NCBI RefSeq assembly: GCF_014385435.1
Contig: NZ_JACSUD010000009.1
Location: 1-64,000 of the forward strand
Direction of reading: 5' to 3'
DNA: 64,000 nucleotides
From: Alloprevotella sp. Lung230
Lineage (GTDB): Bacteria > Bacteroidota > Bacteroidia > Bacteroidales > Bacteroidaceae
Positions 40,757 to 50,351 of this stretch are shown here, piece after piece (the first letter of the stretch is position 1; each line of letters opens with the position of its first letter). Under the pieces are notes generated by a model. It saw only the letters and a program-made list of their open reading frames with translations, ran no database searches and was not told the origin of the DNA. Made by a program: the position numbers and the translations under genes.

Positions 40757-42823
40757 ATGTCCTTTCTCTCCGTTTCCTTCCGCTCCGAAACCTTGCACTT
40801 CAAGCAGCCTGCCGGCACCTCACGAGGCATCTACCACGAGCGCCGCGTGTGGTATGTCGAGGTACGCGGTGAGCAAACCACGGGCGGCCTTTCGCGTTCT
40901 CCCTACGGCATCGGCGAATGCGCGCCCCTGCCGGACTTGAGTTGCGACGACCCCGCACGTTATGAGGAGGTGTTGGCGCAAGCCTGCCGACATTTGCAGC
41001 AAACAGGCGAGATTCCTTTCGAAATGCTGCAATCCTTTCCTTCCATCTTGATGGGCTTGGAAACGGCGCTGCGTTCCTATCACGCCTGCTTGGTGGGTGG
41101 TTCTCCCTTCCGGCTTTACGACTCTCCCTTCACACGCGGTGAGCAGTCCATCGTCATCAATGGCTTGATCTGGATGGGCAACTACGAAGAGATGGCGGCC
41201 CGCGTCGAAGAAAAGGTGGCGGCTGGATTTTCGTGTATCAAGTTAAAGATTGGTGCCATTGACTACGCCCAAGAACGAAGGCTCATCGAGCACCTGCGCA
41301 GCCGATTTTCTCCCGCCCAACTCCAAATCCGCCTTGACGCCAACGGCGCGTTCTCCCCTCAGTTGGCCGAGGAGCGACTGGCCGACCTCGCTCCGTTCAG
41401 CATCCACAGCATTGAGCAGCCCATTGCCGCCGGTGGCTGGGAAGCCATGGCCGACCTCTGCCGACACAGTCCCATCCCCATAGCCCTCGATGAAGAGCTC
41501 ATCGGGCACAACAACACTGCAGCACGCACTCGACTGCTCGATGCCCTTCGCCCACAATATCTCGTGCTCAAGCCCTCGCTCCACGGCGGTTTCAGCGGTG
41601 CAGAGGAGTGGATGGCACTGGCCGACGAGCGCGGCATCGGCCACTGGTGCACTTCGGCTCTGGAAAGCAACGTCGGTCTCAACGCCATCGCCCAGTGGTG
41701 CTCCACACGATATACCGCTGATGCCGCCCTACCTCAGGGTTTAGGTACGGGCCAGATTTTTGTCGACAACTATCCGCACATCGCCCTCTCCCTCGAAGGA
41801 CAACGACTTTGGGCTGCCGATGCCACGGAGCGTGCTTTCCAAGCGCAAGTACGTGCTTTTACTGATGAATGGCAGCAACCCTCGCCTACGATGAAGGTCA
41901 AAACGAGCGGCAGTACCGGACGGCCCAAAACCCTCGAAGTAAAAAAGCGCGATATGGCAGCAAGCGCCCATCGCACACTTGAGGCACTGCAACTTGCTCC
42001 CCATCATACCGCCTTGCTCTGCCTGCCACTTGACTATGTGGCGGGCAAAATGATGACGGTGCGCGCCTTGGTGGGAAATCTTCCCCTCATTGCCGTAGCT
42101 CCCTCGTCCCATCCCCTGCGCCACCAGCAGGTCGCGCCCTCTTTCATTGCCGTGACACCCATGCAGGCGCTCACCACCTTGCAAACTCCCGGCGAGCGCG
42201 AATGCTTCTGCAGCATCCCCCGTATCCTCATCGGTGGTGGGGCTGTCAGTCAGCAATTGTTGGCAGCTGTGCAAGCCTGTGAGGGAGAAGTCTACAGCAC
42301 CTACGGCATGACCGAAACTCTCTCCCACATTGCTCTCCGACGCCTCAACGGCCCTTCGGCTGCCGATGCCTACACCCCCCTGCCCGACGTGAGCCTGTCG
42401 ATCGATGAAAGCGGACGCCTACTCATCCACGATCCTCTCACCACCCCCCGGCCTCTTCTCACCAACGACCGCGCCGAACTTCGTCCCGACGGCACCTTCC
42501 GCATCTTGGGTCGGGTCGACAACGTGGTGTGCTCGGGCGGTCTCAAACTCCAACTCGAAGAACTCGAAGAGCGGCTTGCCGAGCTACCCTGTCCCTTCCT
42601 GCTCACCGCCGTGCCCGACCCACTGCTGGGCGAAGCGCTCACCCTGCTGCACGAACCCACCACGACTCCACTCTCTCAACTTTGTGTCGAATTGCTGAAC
42701 AAATACGAACAGCCACGCCACTATCTCTGCATCCCTCATCTCCCCCTCACCGCAACCGGGAAGCCAGCTCGTGCTGAAGCCGCACGTTTGGCGCGCACCC
42801 TGCTCAAAGGGAATGCCCTCTAA
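40757..42823 (+). CDS. MenC-MenE fusion: o-succinylbenzoate synthase + OSB-CoA ligase
   Basis: Two consecutive menaquinone steps in one 688-residue chain. The MenC half (about residues 1-365) is an enolase-superfamily barrel with the acid/base KLK in CIKLKIGA near residue 157, metal ligands in LDANGAF, IEQPI and LDEELIG, and the second Lys in VLKPSLHGG. The MenE half (from about 378) has the adenylation P-loop KTSGSTGRPKTLEV, YGMTETLSHI near residue 515, and GRVDNVVCSGGLK near residue 585. It should turn SHCHC into OSB and then OSB-CoA. The MenE part is short (about 310 residues). No frameshift is seen at the joint, so the fusion appears genuine. Confidence 0.93.
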   Translation: MSFLSVSFRSETLHFKQPAGTSRGIYHERRVWYVEVRGEQTTGGLSRSPYGIGECAPLPDLSCDDPARYEEVLAQACRHLQQTGEIPFEMLQSFPSILMGLETALRSYHACLVGGSPFRLYDSPFTRGEQSIVINGLIWMGNYEEMAARVEEKVAAGFSCIKLKIGAIDYAQERRLIEHLRSRFSPAQLQIRLDANGAFSPQLAEERLADLAPFSIHSIEQPIAAGGWEAMADLCRHSPIPIALDEELIGHNNTAARTRLLDALRPQYLVLKPSLHGGFSGAEEWMALADERGIGHWCTSALESNVGLNAIAQWCSTRYTADAALPQGLGTGQIFVDNYPHIALSLEGQRLWAADATERAFQAQVRAFTDEWQQPSPTMKVKTSGSTGRPKTLEVKKRDMAASAHRTLEALQLAPHHTALLCLPLDYVAGKMMTVRALVGNLPLIAVAPSSHPLRHQQVAPSFIAVTPMQALTTLQTPGERECFCSIPRILIGGGAVSQQLLAAVQACEGEVYSTYGMTETLSHIALRRLNGPSAADAYTPLPDVSLSIDESGRLLIHDPLTTPRPLLTNDRAELRPDGTFRILGRVDNVVCSGGLKLQLEELEERLAELPCPFLLTAVPDPLLGEALTLLHEPTTTPLSQLCVELLNKYEQPRHYLCIPHLPLTATGKPARAEAARLARTLLKGNAL

Positions 42824-42839
42824 GTAGGTATTTAGAATG
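42822..42839 (+). repeat. Single MITE-like end after menC-menE
   Basis: TAAGTAGGTATTTAGAAT starts at the fusion gene's stop codon and resembles the MITE left end (TAAGTAGGTGTTCAAAAT). No matching right end lies within about 200 bp. A variant with TATT in place of TGTT also occurs near 4771-4790 and 35607-35624. Confidence 0.45.
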
Positions 42840-42854
42840 ATTGGTATGAGTATT

Positions 42855-42940
42855 TATCCCTACTGATTGGAACGTTTGTCTCTACCAGTTGAGAGGCTCA
42901 CTACCCCTATGAGTTACGATTGCTGCTCCCTAAGGGAAAT
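42855..42940. repeat. Array C: looser series of dyads between menC-menE and menD
   Basis: Four roughly 22-bp units contain imperfect dyads. The clearest are TCTCTACCAGTTGAGA (centre 42886.5) and TCCCTAAGGGA (centre 42932), with weaker ones near 42864.5 and 42905-42908. Only the first step is 22 bp; the others drift. The second unit shares ACGTTTGTCTCT with array B. It occupies most of the 215-bp gap inside the menaquinone operon. Confidence 0.45.
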
Positions 42941-43038
42941 GTTCAGGAATGGGATTGGGTAGAACCATGGAATATGCACGGAGACAAATCCGGCAGTCCT
43001 CGTCCCACCTTTGTGTATTCTTTCCAGACCACGCACTC

Positions 43039-44688
43039 ATGTATTGCAACAAAGACAACGTCAATATCCTTACCGCCTTGCTGCGTCCCGACACGAACAA
43101 CCCCACTGCACCGCACGATGCGGTGCTGTGTCCCGGCTCGCGCAATGCCACCATCGTCCACAACCTCACGCAGATAGGGCTGCACGTCCATCCCGTCACC
43201 GACGAGCGCAGCGCGGTGTTCGTGGCCATCGGCCTGGCTCTGCATGGACGGCGGAAGCGACCGGTGGTGGTGTGCGTCACCTCCGGCAGCGCCCTACTCA
43301 ACACGCTCCCCGGAGTGGCCGAAGCCGCCTTGCGCCACATTCCGCTCCTCATCCTTTCAGCTGACCGCCCACCGCAGTGGATTGGCCAACTCGATGGGCA
43401 GACGCTGCCGCAAACCGATGCACTTCTCCCTTATGCACGCACCTTCACGCTACCAGAACCGCACAACGAGGAGGAGCGCTGGTGGTGTCGGCGTGTGGCA
43501 CGAGAGGCACTGGCAGCCACGCAACTCGATGGCGGCCGAGTGGTGCACATCAACCTCCCCATCAGCGAACCGACCTTTGTCCTCACCACGGCCGAGCTCC
43601 CCGCACTGACGCCCCTGCAACGCTTCGGCCCTTCCACCTTCGCGCTTCCCGACGAATTGCGCCACCGGTTGGCCGAAGCCAAAATGCCGCTCTTGGTCAT
43701 CGGGGAGTGGGACGATGCGCCCCTCACGGAGGTCATAGCCGCTGATGTCCTCCGCTCGCGGTTGCTCATCTATGCTGAATGCCTAAGCCATTATCCAGCC
43801 CCGACCGACAATGCTGCGATAGACGCTCTTCTCTATCAGGAGGACGATGCGACTTCCACCTTTGCTCCTGACCTCGTGCTGCACATCGGTGGTGCCATGG
43901 TCGACAAGAAAATCAAGCAGTTGTTACGTCGTAATCCGCAGACACAGGTGTGGCGAATTGACCCAACCCACGAGACCCCCGACACGTTCTGTCACCTCAG
44001 CGTCAGTATCAAAGCGGAGCCGGAGCAGGTACTGCCCAACCTCATCGAAGCCTTACCGGCTGAGAGCGATGGTATCCGACGCTTCCGCAGCACGCACCTT
44101 CAACCGGAACCAATCGTGCATCGTTTTGACACGCTGACCGCTGTCTTCCTCGGCAACAGTAGCGCTGTACGCTGGGGCAACCATTTTTTTGTAGCATCGC
44201 CCCACCCCATCTTCGGCAACCGTGGCACCAACGGCATCGAAGGTTCGCTCTCGGTGGCAGCAGGCTTTGCCCTCGCTCGGCAGCGGAAATACAGCGGCGA
44301 GAAAGTGCTTTGCATCCTCGGTGACCTCTCCTTCTTCTACGATGCCAACGCGCTTTGGAACACGCAGCTCGATGGTACGCTGCGCATCCTCCTCGTCAAC
44401 AACGGCGGCGGTGGGATCTTCAACCACTTGCCCCGACTGCCGGAAAGTCCCGCTTTCGAAACTTATATCCGTGCCGACCACAGCGCCACAGCAGAGGGCA
44501 TCGCTCGCAGCTTCAACTGCCACTACGAGGCGCATCATTCCTCCTCGCCCAATGGCCTTCTAACTGATGCACAAGCCGAGATCCTCATCCAGCGCCTGCT
44601 CGCGGTGGAAAGCCAGCGTCCTGTCCTCTTCGAGGTGTTCGGCACCTTTCTGCTTTCCCCTCTTTCTTCACTCCCTAACCCCTCCTAA
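43039..44688 (+). CDS. menD: SEPHCHC synthase
   Basis: A thiamine-diphosphate enzyme of 549 residues that joins isochorismate and 2-oxoglutarate, the first committed menaquinone step. It has [14 protein letters not shown] near residue 30, [20 protein letters not shown] near residue 82, [20 protein letters not shown] near residue 395, and the ThDP-binding [14 protein letters not shown] near residue 430. The ATG at 43039 fits the family start; the longer frame from 42949 runs through array C. It follows the fusion gene after 215 bp and precedes menB after 14 bp. Confidence 0.95.
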   Translation: MYCNKDNVNILTALLRPDTNNPTAPHDAVLCPGSRNATIVHNLTQIGLHVHPVTDERSAVFVAIGLALHGRRKRPVVVCVTSGSALLNTLPGVAEAALRHIPLLILSADRPPQWIGQLDGQTLPQTDALLPYARTFTLPEPHNEEERWWCRRVAREALAATQLDGGRVVHINLPISEPTFVLTTAELPALTPLQRFGPSTFALPDELRHRLAEAKMPLLVIGEWDDAPLTEVIAADVLRSRLLIYAECLSHYPAPTDNAAIDALLYQEDDATSTFAPDLVLHIGGAMVDKKIKQLLRRNPQTQVWRIDPTHETPDTFCHLSVSIKAEPEQVLPNLIEALPAESDGIRRFRSTHLQPEPIVHRFDTLTAVFLGNSSAVRWGNHFFVASPHPIFGNRGTNGIEGSLSVAAGFALARQRKYSGEKVLCILGDLSFFYDANALWNTQLDGTLRILLVNNGGGGIFNHLPRLPESPAFETYIRADHSATAEGIARSFNCHYEAHHSSSPNGLLTDAQAEILIQRLLAVESQRPVLFEVFGTFLLSPLSSLPNPS

Positions 44689-44702
44689 AAATTTCTTTCC
44701 CT

Positions 44703-45560
44703 ATGCGTCAATGGACTAAAATCACCGACTATCAAGAAATCCTCTTTGACTGTTTCGACGGCATCGCCCGCATCACCATCAACCGCCCGCGCTATCGCAA
44801 TGCCTTCACCCCCACTACGGTGGCCGAAATCTCCGATGCTCTGCACTACTGCCGCGAGGCACAAGACATTGCGGTGGTGGTGCTCACCGGTGCCCACTCT
44901 CCTGTTCTGCCCGGACAGACGGAAGAAGAGCGCATCCGCACCGAAGCCTTCTGTGCCGGCGGCGACATGCACGTCAAAGGTCGTGGCGGCTACGTGGGCG
45001 GCGACGGTGTGCCCCGTCTCAATGTGCTCGAGGTGCAAAAGCAAATCCGCTCTCTCCCCAAGCCTGTCATCGCCATGGTCAATGGTTTTGCCGTGGGTGG
45101 TGGCCACGTGCTTCACCTCATGTGCGACCTCACCATCGCTGCCGACAATGCACAGTTCGGGCAGACCGGCCCGAAGGTGGGCTCGTTCGATGCGGGATTT
45201 GGTGCGAGCTATATGGCCCGCATCGTCGGCCAAAAGAAAGCGCGCGAAATTTGGTTTCTCTGCCGCCTCTACTCTGCCGCAGAAGCCGAGCGCATGGGCA
45301 TGGTCAACAAGGTGGTGACTCTTGCCCAACTCGAAGACGAAACCGTGGCTTGGGCACAGCGCATGATGGAACACTCGCCCCTCGCGCTGCGCATGATCAA
45401 GGCCGGCCTCAACGCCGAGCTCGACGGTCAGGCCGGCATTCAGGAACTGGCGGGCGACGCCACCATGCTCTACTACCTCCTCGACGAAGCCCACGAAGGC
45501 GGCCAAGCTTTCCTCGAAAAGCGCAAGCCCGACTGGTCGAAGTTCCCCAAACTTCCCTAA
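44703..45560 (+). CDS. menB: 1,4-dihydroxy-2-naphthoyl-CoA synthase
   Basis: A crotonase-fold enzyme that cyclises OSB-CoA to DHNA-CoA. The 285-residue chain begins in the typical way ([13 protein letters not shown]). It has the oxyanion-hole segment [17 protein letters not shown] near residue 82, [20 protein letters not shown] near residue 125, and [17 protein letters not shown] near residue 156, which carries the family's catalytic region. It is the last gene of the long plus-strand run. Confidence 0.96.
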   Translation: MRQWTKITDYQEILFDCFDGIARITINRPRYRNAFTPTTVAEISDALHYCREAQDIAVVVLTGAHSPVLPGQTEEERIRTEAFCAGGDMHVKGRGGYVGGDGVPRLNVLEVQKQIRSLPKPVIAMVNGFAVGGGHVLHLMCDLTIAADNAQFGQTGPKVGSFDAGFGASYMARIVGQKKAREIWFLCRLYSAAEAERMGMVNKVVTLAQLEDETVAWAQRMMEHSPLALRMIKAGLNAELDGQAGIQELAGDATMLYYLLDEAHEGGQAFLEKRKPDWSKFPKLP

Positions 45561-45619
45561 GTGCGGTGCTACTATGATAGTGCCTGCTCGCTCAACAGGA
45601 CGTGTTCTTGATTAGACAC

Positions 45620-45683
45620 AAAAAGTGCCCGACATGGAGAGGTACGACTTGACGCTTGTCGAATGTCCTCCGATGTCGGGCAC
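45620..45683 (-). terminator. Hairpin between menB and the HD gene
   Basis: GTGCCCGACAT pairs with ATGTCGGGCAC across about 37 nt that can fold further. On the minus strand it is followed by TTTTTG, so it terminates the HD gene (45692). It may also stop menB read-through, although the plus-strand side has no T tract. Confidence 0.72.
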
Positions 45684-45691
45684 AATAGTGT

Positions 45692-46225
45692 TCAACTGAT
45701 TTGTTGCACTTCGGTGTTGAAAGTACAATCATTGTTCTTCGAAAGATAATGGTACTCTTGTTTATATCGCTCCAATCGACCATAATCTTTTCTCGTAGGA
45801 TGAGGAAGGCGAGATAAATCCATATTGTGAGAGAGATCGTGAAGCTTCACAGCCGTAGCCAAGGGGTTCTGGCCAATCGCTTCAATGTAGGTATTTCTAT
45901 CGGCTGCCGCATGATGATTGAGGAGATGAAGAGCGGTAGAAAGTTCATCGCGGTAGAGTATCGTTATAGGTGCACCCAGTTCCGCTTCAAGCAGTTGAAT
46001 CACTTCCTCGACAGTGTGAGGCGTATCCTCGGCAGCATCGTGCAAATATCCGACGACTTGCTCTTGCCAAGTTCTGCCCTTAGCGGCCACCGCAGTAAGA
46101 TGACCGCTAAAATAATCCATCCCCGCTTTATCGACTTGTCCCTGATGCAGACGCTGTGCCAAACGGGCCGCGGCTTCCACCAATAGTGAGAAATCGTTCT
46201 GTTTGTGTTCTGTAAGTGTAGCCAT
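45692..46225 (-). CDS. Small HD-domain phosphohydrolase
   Basis: A 177-residue helical protein with the metal-dependent HD signature in VVGYLHDAAEDT near residue 62 and a later Asp motif AVKLHDLSHNMDLSRL near residue 123. The arrangement resembles the hydrolase half of RelA/SpoT-type (p)ppGpp enzymes, including small alarmone hydrolases, but a general nucleotide phosphohydrolase is also possible. The ATG at 46225 (MATLTEH) is preferred to 46315, because a TAnnTTTG-like box (46244-46251) lies just upstream of it. Confidence 0.75.
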   Translation of the reverse strand: MATLTEHKQNDFSLLVEAAARLAQRLHQGQVDKAGMDYFSGHLTAVAAKGRTWQEQVVGYLHDAAEDTPHTVEEVIQLLEAELGAPITILYRDELSTALHLLNHHAAADRNTYIEAIGQNPLATAVKLHDLSHNMDLSRLPHPTRKDYGRLERYKQEYHYLSKNNDCTFNTEVQQIS

Positions 46226-46313
46226 ATTTATTGAGTGTTTGGGCAAAGTTAGCATTTTTCTATCAGACAGAAGAGACAATGTGCAAAGAAAACAACTCAG
46301 TAAAGAAGATAGC

Positions 46314-46343
46314 AAAAAAACAACCTCTGCCGAAGCAGAGGTT
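46314..46343 (-). terminator. Terminator of the tRNA-Pro transcript
   Basis: AACCTCTGC and GCAGAGGTT enclose a tetraloop. On the minus strand this is followed by GTTTTTTTG. It lies 55 bp beyond the tRNA 3' end. Confidence 0.88.
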
Positions 46344-46397
46344 GAACGTTCATCTTAAAAAATAAGACTATCGGCTGTATTCATCACCGATATTGGT

Positions 46398-46469
46398 CGG
46401 AAAGAGGCGACTCGAACGCCCGACCCCTACGTCCCGAACGTAGTGCGCTACCAACTGCGCTACTTTCCG
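46398..46469 (-). tRNA. tRNA-Pro (anticodon CGG)
   Basis: The minus strand folds into a full cloverleaf: acceptor CGGAAAG paired with CTTTCCG, D-arm GCGC-AGTTGGTA-GCGC, anticodon stem CTACG/CGTAG with loop TTCGGGA (anticodon CGG), and a T-loop with TTCGAGT. The anticodon reads proline codon CCG. CCA is not encoded. A TACCTTTG box at 46492-46499 lies 23 bp upstream as a likely promoter element, though its TTTG partner is not clear. Confidence 0.95.
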
Positions 46470-46529
46470 ATAGGCTTTTTGTTTGTTGGTGCAAAGGTAG
46501 GTATTTTCTTTGGACTGACGAAATGTTTG

Positions 46530-47585
46530 TTACTTTTTCATCAACACATGTACTATGATTTTTGTATTCTTGGGGTCGTTGGTAATCAAAAGAAGGCGGC
46601 GACCTCGGAAGAAGTCGGATTGTGCGCTGGCCGTAAGTTTCAATTTGGCGCGTTCGCCGGGCCTGATGACCGATTTGGAGAGGGAGACACTGATGCCTGG
46701 ATTGTAGACTTGGAGCGTCTTGACCACCAGCGGTGCATGGCCTTGGTTGGAGAGGATGAGTTCACCCTTCAACTTTGATTTCCCATTGAAACTTCCCAAA
46801 TCAATGAGCGTGTCTATTTGTGCCACGGGAGCATTTTCGAGGCGAGTTTGTTCCACCGGTGGGAGCAGGGTGACGGAGAGGTCCAACTCGTTGTGCTTGC
46901 CCACATGGTCGCCGGCATAGCGCGCCAGATAGATGGAGGTTTGGGTCAGGCCGATGTCATGCACCTCGTTGGTGTTCAGGTTGAGTGTGATTTTCCCAAC
47001 TTTGCCCGGCCGCACTACTTCTGGTTCAGCATAGGCCGTGAGGTACTTGGGAAGGTGGAGCAATGCAGGCATATAGTTGGCCTTGCCATTGTTGAGAACG
47101 AAGAGAGTTCGCTGCAACTGCTGTCCGCGATAGGCGTCAAATTCGATATTGTCGGTGGAGAGGCGCACATCGCCAATGGCATAAGGAAAACGCACCGCTT
47201 CGTCTTGCAACTTATTGACCACGCGCCCTTGCAACTTTCCCCAAAGCGGCTGAGCGGAGGCCGAGGTAACGAACCGCACCTGCTGGACGAAGTGTCCCAG
47301 TGTGGCGGCATCGTAGTGGGCAGTGATGGTGGTGGTGCGGCCGGGAGCTATTGCGTTCCGCTCCCAATGGAAGGAGGCACAGCGGCAATCGCCTTCGACA
47401 GCGGTGATGGTGAGAGGAGTGTTGCCCACATTTTTCAGTTGGAAGGTGGCAGCGGCAGGAGTTTTCCACCCAACCTCGCCCAAATCTACCTGCGGATTGA
47501 GGAGTTCGGCTTTGCCTTGTGCTAAGGTCGTCAGGGCAAAAACGGAGAGGAGCAACGCTATGGAAAGGCGATGAGTTGGTGTCAT
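46530..47585 (-). CDS. DUF1573-family exported protein
   Basis: A 351-residue protein with a signal peptide (IALLLSVFALTTLAQ) and repeated Ig-like strands of the DUF1573/HYDIN type, seen at VDLGEVGWKTPAAATFQLKN near residue 34 and DLGSFNGKSKLKGELILSN near residue 270. The usual DUF1573 CxC near the end of the first unit is present (GDCRCASF, residue 65). It is probably periplasmic with a structural or binding role. It is the last protein gene of the minus cluster before tRNA-Pro. Confidence 0.82.
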   Translation of the reverse strand: MTPTHRLSIALLLSVFALTTLAQGKAELLNPQVDLGEVGWKTPAAATFQLKNVGNTPLTITAVEGDCRCASFHWERNAIAPGRTTTITAHYDAATLGHFVQQVRFVTSASAQPLWGKLQGRVVNKLQDEAVRFPYAIGDVRLSTDNIEFDAYRGQQLQRTLFVLNNGKANYMPALLHLPKYLTAYAEPEVVRPGKVGKITLNLNTNEVHDIGLTQTSIYLARYAGDHVGKHNELDLSVTLLPPVEQTRLENAPVAQIDTLIDLGSFNGKSKLKGELILSNQGHAPLVVKTLQVYNPGISVSLSKSVIRPGERAKLKLTASAQSDFFRGRRLLLITNDPKNTKIIVHVLMKK

Positions 47586-47613
47586 GGATTGTTGTTTTGG
47601 CAGTGTGAAGGGA

Positions 47614-48303
47614 TTAAAAGCCTAAGAGATTTTTGAAGAGGAAGAAGAGCATGGGCATCAGCAAGGCGGGGAGCAGGTTGATGGTTTTGCAGTCTTTGAT
47701 GTTCATCACGCCCAGTCCGGCTGCGGCAATCAAGACACCGCCCACGATGGAGACTTCGGCAATCAAGTCATCCGAAATGAAGTCGGCCGAGAGTTTGGCA
47801 ATGCCGTAGATGGTGCCTTGCCAAGCAAAGACGAAAAGGGCGGTGATGCAAGTCCAAAAGCCATAGCTTGAAGCCACGACAATCATCGTGACGAGGTTGA
47901 GGGTGGCGGCAGTCATCAGGTAGGTATTGTCGCCTTTGAGCGCGGCCAGCACGGGGCCCATCATAGAGAGGGTGCCGACACAACAGAACAACACGGCGGT
48001 GGTGATGCCCTCCACCAGGTTGCTTCCACTTTTGGACATGTGTTTCGTCGCGGCCTCCAAACGTTGGTCTAAGTGCAGCACCGTACCCAAGAGTCCACCG
48101 AGGGAAAGGCAGAAGATAAAGAGAACAGGGAGCTTGCTTCGTCCCATATTGCTCATGGCGACATTGATGCCCAACACCAAAGCCGCCAATCCCATGGCGG
48201 TATTGAGCACTGTGATATACTTTTCGCCGATGCCTCGTTTGGCCAAGGCGCCGATGGTACTTCCGACGACTACGGCGAGTGCGTTGATGACAATTGCAAT
48301 CAT
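47614..48303 (-). CDS. DUF554 membrane protein
   Basis: A 229-residue inner-membrane protein with about seven hydrophobic segments. The family's opening is clear (VIVNALAVVVGSTIGALAKR), with MGLAALVLGINVAM near residue 37, and conserved small-residue helices later (SIVGGVLIAAAGLGVM). DUF554 proteins (YdfK/YqgA group) have no established function. It lies 5 bp after the helicase gene. Confidence 0.88.
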   Translation of the reverse strand: MIAIVINALAVVVGSTIGALAKRGIGEKYITVLNTAMGLAALVLGINVAMSNMGRSKLPVLFIFCLSLGGLLGTVLHLDQRLEAATKHMSKSGSNLVEGITTAVLFCCVGTLSMMGPVLAALKGDNTYLMTAATLNLVTMIVVASSYGFWTCITALFVFAWQGTIYGIAKLSADFISDDLIAEVSIVGGVLIAAAGLGVMNIKDCKTINLLPALLMPMLFFLFKNLLGF

Positions 48304-48307
48304 AGGT

Positions 48308-49816
48308 TTAGGGAGAGGATGTGGTCTGCTCGGCAGGCCAGTTGATTAGATAGAGGTTGCCCGAGGTGCGAGTGAAAGCGGTGTACAGCCACCGCAGATA
48401 AGCCACTGGGTCGGTGTCGTCAGGGATGTAGCCTTGGTCGATGTAGACTTCGTGCCACTGTCCGCCCTGCGATTTGTGGCACGTCACAGCATAGGCATAC
48501 TTGATTTGCAACGCATTATAATAAGGGTCTTGACGAATGGCTTTCATCCGCTCACGTTGGTTGCGGATGTCGACATAGTCCTGATAGACAGCCTCATAGA
48601 GTTGCGCGGATTCAGTGGACGTGAGGGAAGGCGAGTCTGAGAGCAGAGTGCTCAGTAGAATGCGGCAGTCCAACTCGTAGTTGTCGTAGTCAGGGAAACG
48701 CAAGGTGGCATCAGCAAACTGAAATCCGTGCATGTTGTGGACATTGTGCAGTCGCACCACTTCGGCACTATCACCGTTGGCCACAAAAGCTAAGGGAAGG
48801 GTTTCACCTTCAGCAAGCTGCGTGGCCGCCTGCGCGGTCCAATAGTAGTTGTTCTTGACGGTCATGATTTGATCGCCACGCACCAAGATATCTTCGCGGT
48901 CAAAGATTCGGGTGCGCACACCTTGGTTGAACATGTTGGCGCGCTTGTTGCTTCGCGTCACGATGATGGTGTCAGACGTTCCCCAGTTCTGATAACTGGC
49001 TTCGAGCGCTTCTATCAGTTCGTCGCCGGGGATAACACGCACTTCGCTGTGCTCGCCCACCGTGATGAGCGGAAGGCCGTTTTCATTGACGGCATGATAG
49101 GCGTCCTCATTGTCAGCATAAGCCCCTTGCACCGATGTGCCGTCGAACGTGCTGATTTGCAAACGCAGATAGGTGGCATTGCGGAGCACGGTAGAAGTTT
49201 GGGCTTGGCGCACCACTTCCGTCAGCTCGGCCATACGCACATTCAGGCCGTAGCCCTCTAAGGTGGAAGGTTGCAGAGCCGGACTTTCCTCTTCGCCCAC
49301 GGGCGGCAACTGTGCCGTATCACCCACCATCATCAGGCGGCAACCTGCGCCAGTGTAGACAAACTGGATGAGGTCGTCCAGCAAACAACCGGTGCCAAAG
49401 AGGCGATTTCCGCCGTTGTTGGATACCATCGAGGCTTCATCGACGATGAACAGGGCTTCTTTGAAAGGATTCCATCCGGGATTGAAGTGAGTATCCTCCC
49501 CCTTGAAGGCGTCTTGACGATAGATAATCTTGTGGATGGTGTAGGCCGGACTGCCGGCATGGTGCGAGAAGACTTTGGCCGCACGTCCTGTTGGAGCCAA
49601 CAGCACCACGGTGCGTTGCAGTTGCTGCCAAACGCGCACCACAGCGCCCACGAGTGAGGTTTTTCCGGTGCCGGCATAGCCACGCAGGATGAAAGCCTGC
49701 GAGGTGCGTGGGTCGGAGAGAAATTCGCCCATCTTCAAAGCCGCAGCCTCTTGATGAGGCGTGATGGCGTGGGGGAAAGCCTCGGCAATGTTTTGCGCAA
49801 AGAGTTGACTAATCAT
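48308..49816 (-). CDS. RecD-like superfamily 1 DNA helicase
   Basis: A 502-residue ATP-dependent helicase. Walker A is GYAGTGKTSLVGAVV near residue 45, Walker B FIVDEASMV near residue 128, motif III GDTAQLPPVGEEESPAL near residue 172, and motif VI AYAVTCHKSQGGQWHEVYI near residue 440. The last part belongs to the UvrD-like C-terminal domain of RecD2/TraA-type 5'-3' helicases. It lacks the long N-terminal domain of RecD2. Its start overlaps the rsmD stop by 8 bp. Confidence 0.9.
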   Translation of the reverse strand: MISQLFAQNIAEAFPHAITPHQEAAALKMGEFLSDPRTSQAFILRGYAGTGKTSLVGAVVRVWQQLQRTVVLLAPTGRAAKVFSHHAGSPAYTIHKIIYRQDAFKGEDTHFNPGWNPFKEALFIVDEASMVSNNGGNRLFGTGCLLDDLIQFVYTGAGCRLMMVGDTAQLPPVGEEESPALQPSTLEGYGLNVRMAELTEVVRQAQTSTVLRNATYLRLQISTFDGTSVQGAYADNEDAYHAVNENGLPLITVGEHSEVRVIPGDELIEALEASYQNWGTSDTIIVTRSNKRANMFNQGVRTRIFDREDILVRGDQIMTVKNNYYWTAQAATQLAEGETLPLAFVANGDSAEVVRLHNVHNMHGFQFADATLRFPDYDNYELDCRILLSTLLSDSPSLTSTESAQLYEAVYQDYVDIRNQRERMKAIRQDPYYNALQIKYAYAVTCHKSQGGQWHEVYIDQGYIPDDTDPVAYLRWLYTAFTRTSGNLYLINWPAEQTTSSP

Positions 49817-50351
49817 TCGTAGGTCGGAAGAAAGAGAAGTTCACCGCCCCATAGACACGATGCTCCAAGAAGCAAGGATGGGCAGAGAAGTCATAATTCT
49901 TGCCATGCTCCAGGACAAGCAGTCCCTGCGATGTCAGCAGTTTGCCGGACAAGATGCGGTCAGGCAGTTCGGGCAACTCCTTCAAGGCATAAGGTGGGTC
50001 GGCAAAAACGAGGTCGAAAGGTTGTCCGTTTTTCTCGATGAAGCGCAGAGCATCGCCACACAGCGTTCGTACAGCCTTGTCGCCCAACGCCTCAAACATG
50101 CGACACAAGAACGTGAAGTGCTGGCGGTCGCGCTCCACACACACCACCTCCGGGCAGCCGCGCGAAAGCAGTTCGAGCGAAATGCTTCCCGTCCCGGCAA
50201 AGAGATCAAGCGCACGCGTCTCCTCAAAATCTAGGTAGGCGCGAAGCACATTGAAGAGGTTTTCTTTGGCAAAGTCGGTGGTAGGGCGTGCCTTAAACGA
50301 GCGCGGCACTTCGAAATGTTTACCTTTGTATTTTCCAGTGATGACTCTCAT
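49809..50351 (-). CDS. rsmD: 16S rRNA (guanine966-N2)-methyltransferase RsmD
   Basis: A SAM-dependent methyltransferase of 180 residues. The N-terminal MRVITGKYKGKHFEVPRSF and PTTDFAKENLFNVL are family signatures. The SAM loop is ALDLFAGTGSISLELLSRG near residue 43 and the catalytic motif is VFADPPY near residue 113. The start at 50351 is fixed by homology and by the ATGA overlap with the stop of the DUF3822 gene; the frame open to 50537 lies in that gene. Confidence 0.95.
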   Translation of the reverse strand: MRVITGKYKGKHFEVPRSFKARPTTDFAKENLFNVLRAYLDFEETRALDLFAGTGSISLELLSRGCPEVVCVERDRQHFTFLCRMFEALGDKAVRTLCGDALRFIEKNGQPFDLVFADPPYALKELPELPDRILSGKLLTSQGLLVLEHGKNYDFSAHPCFLEHRVYGAVNFSFFRPTND

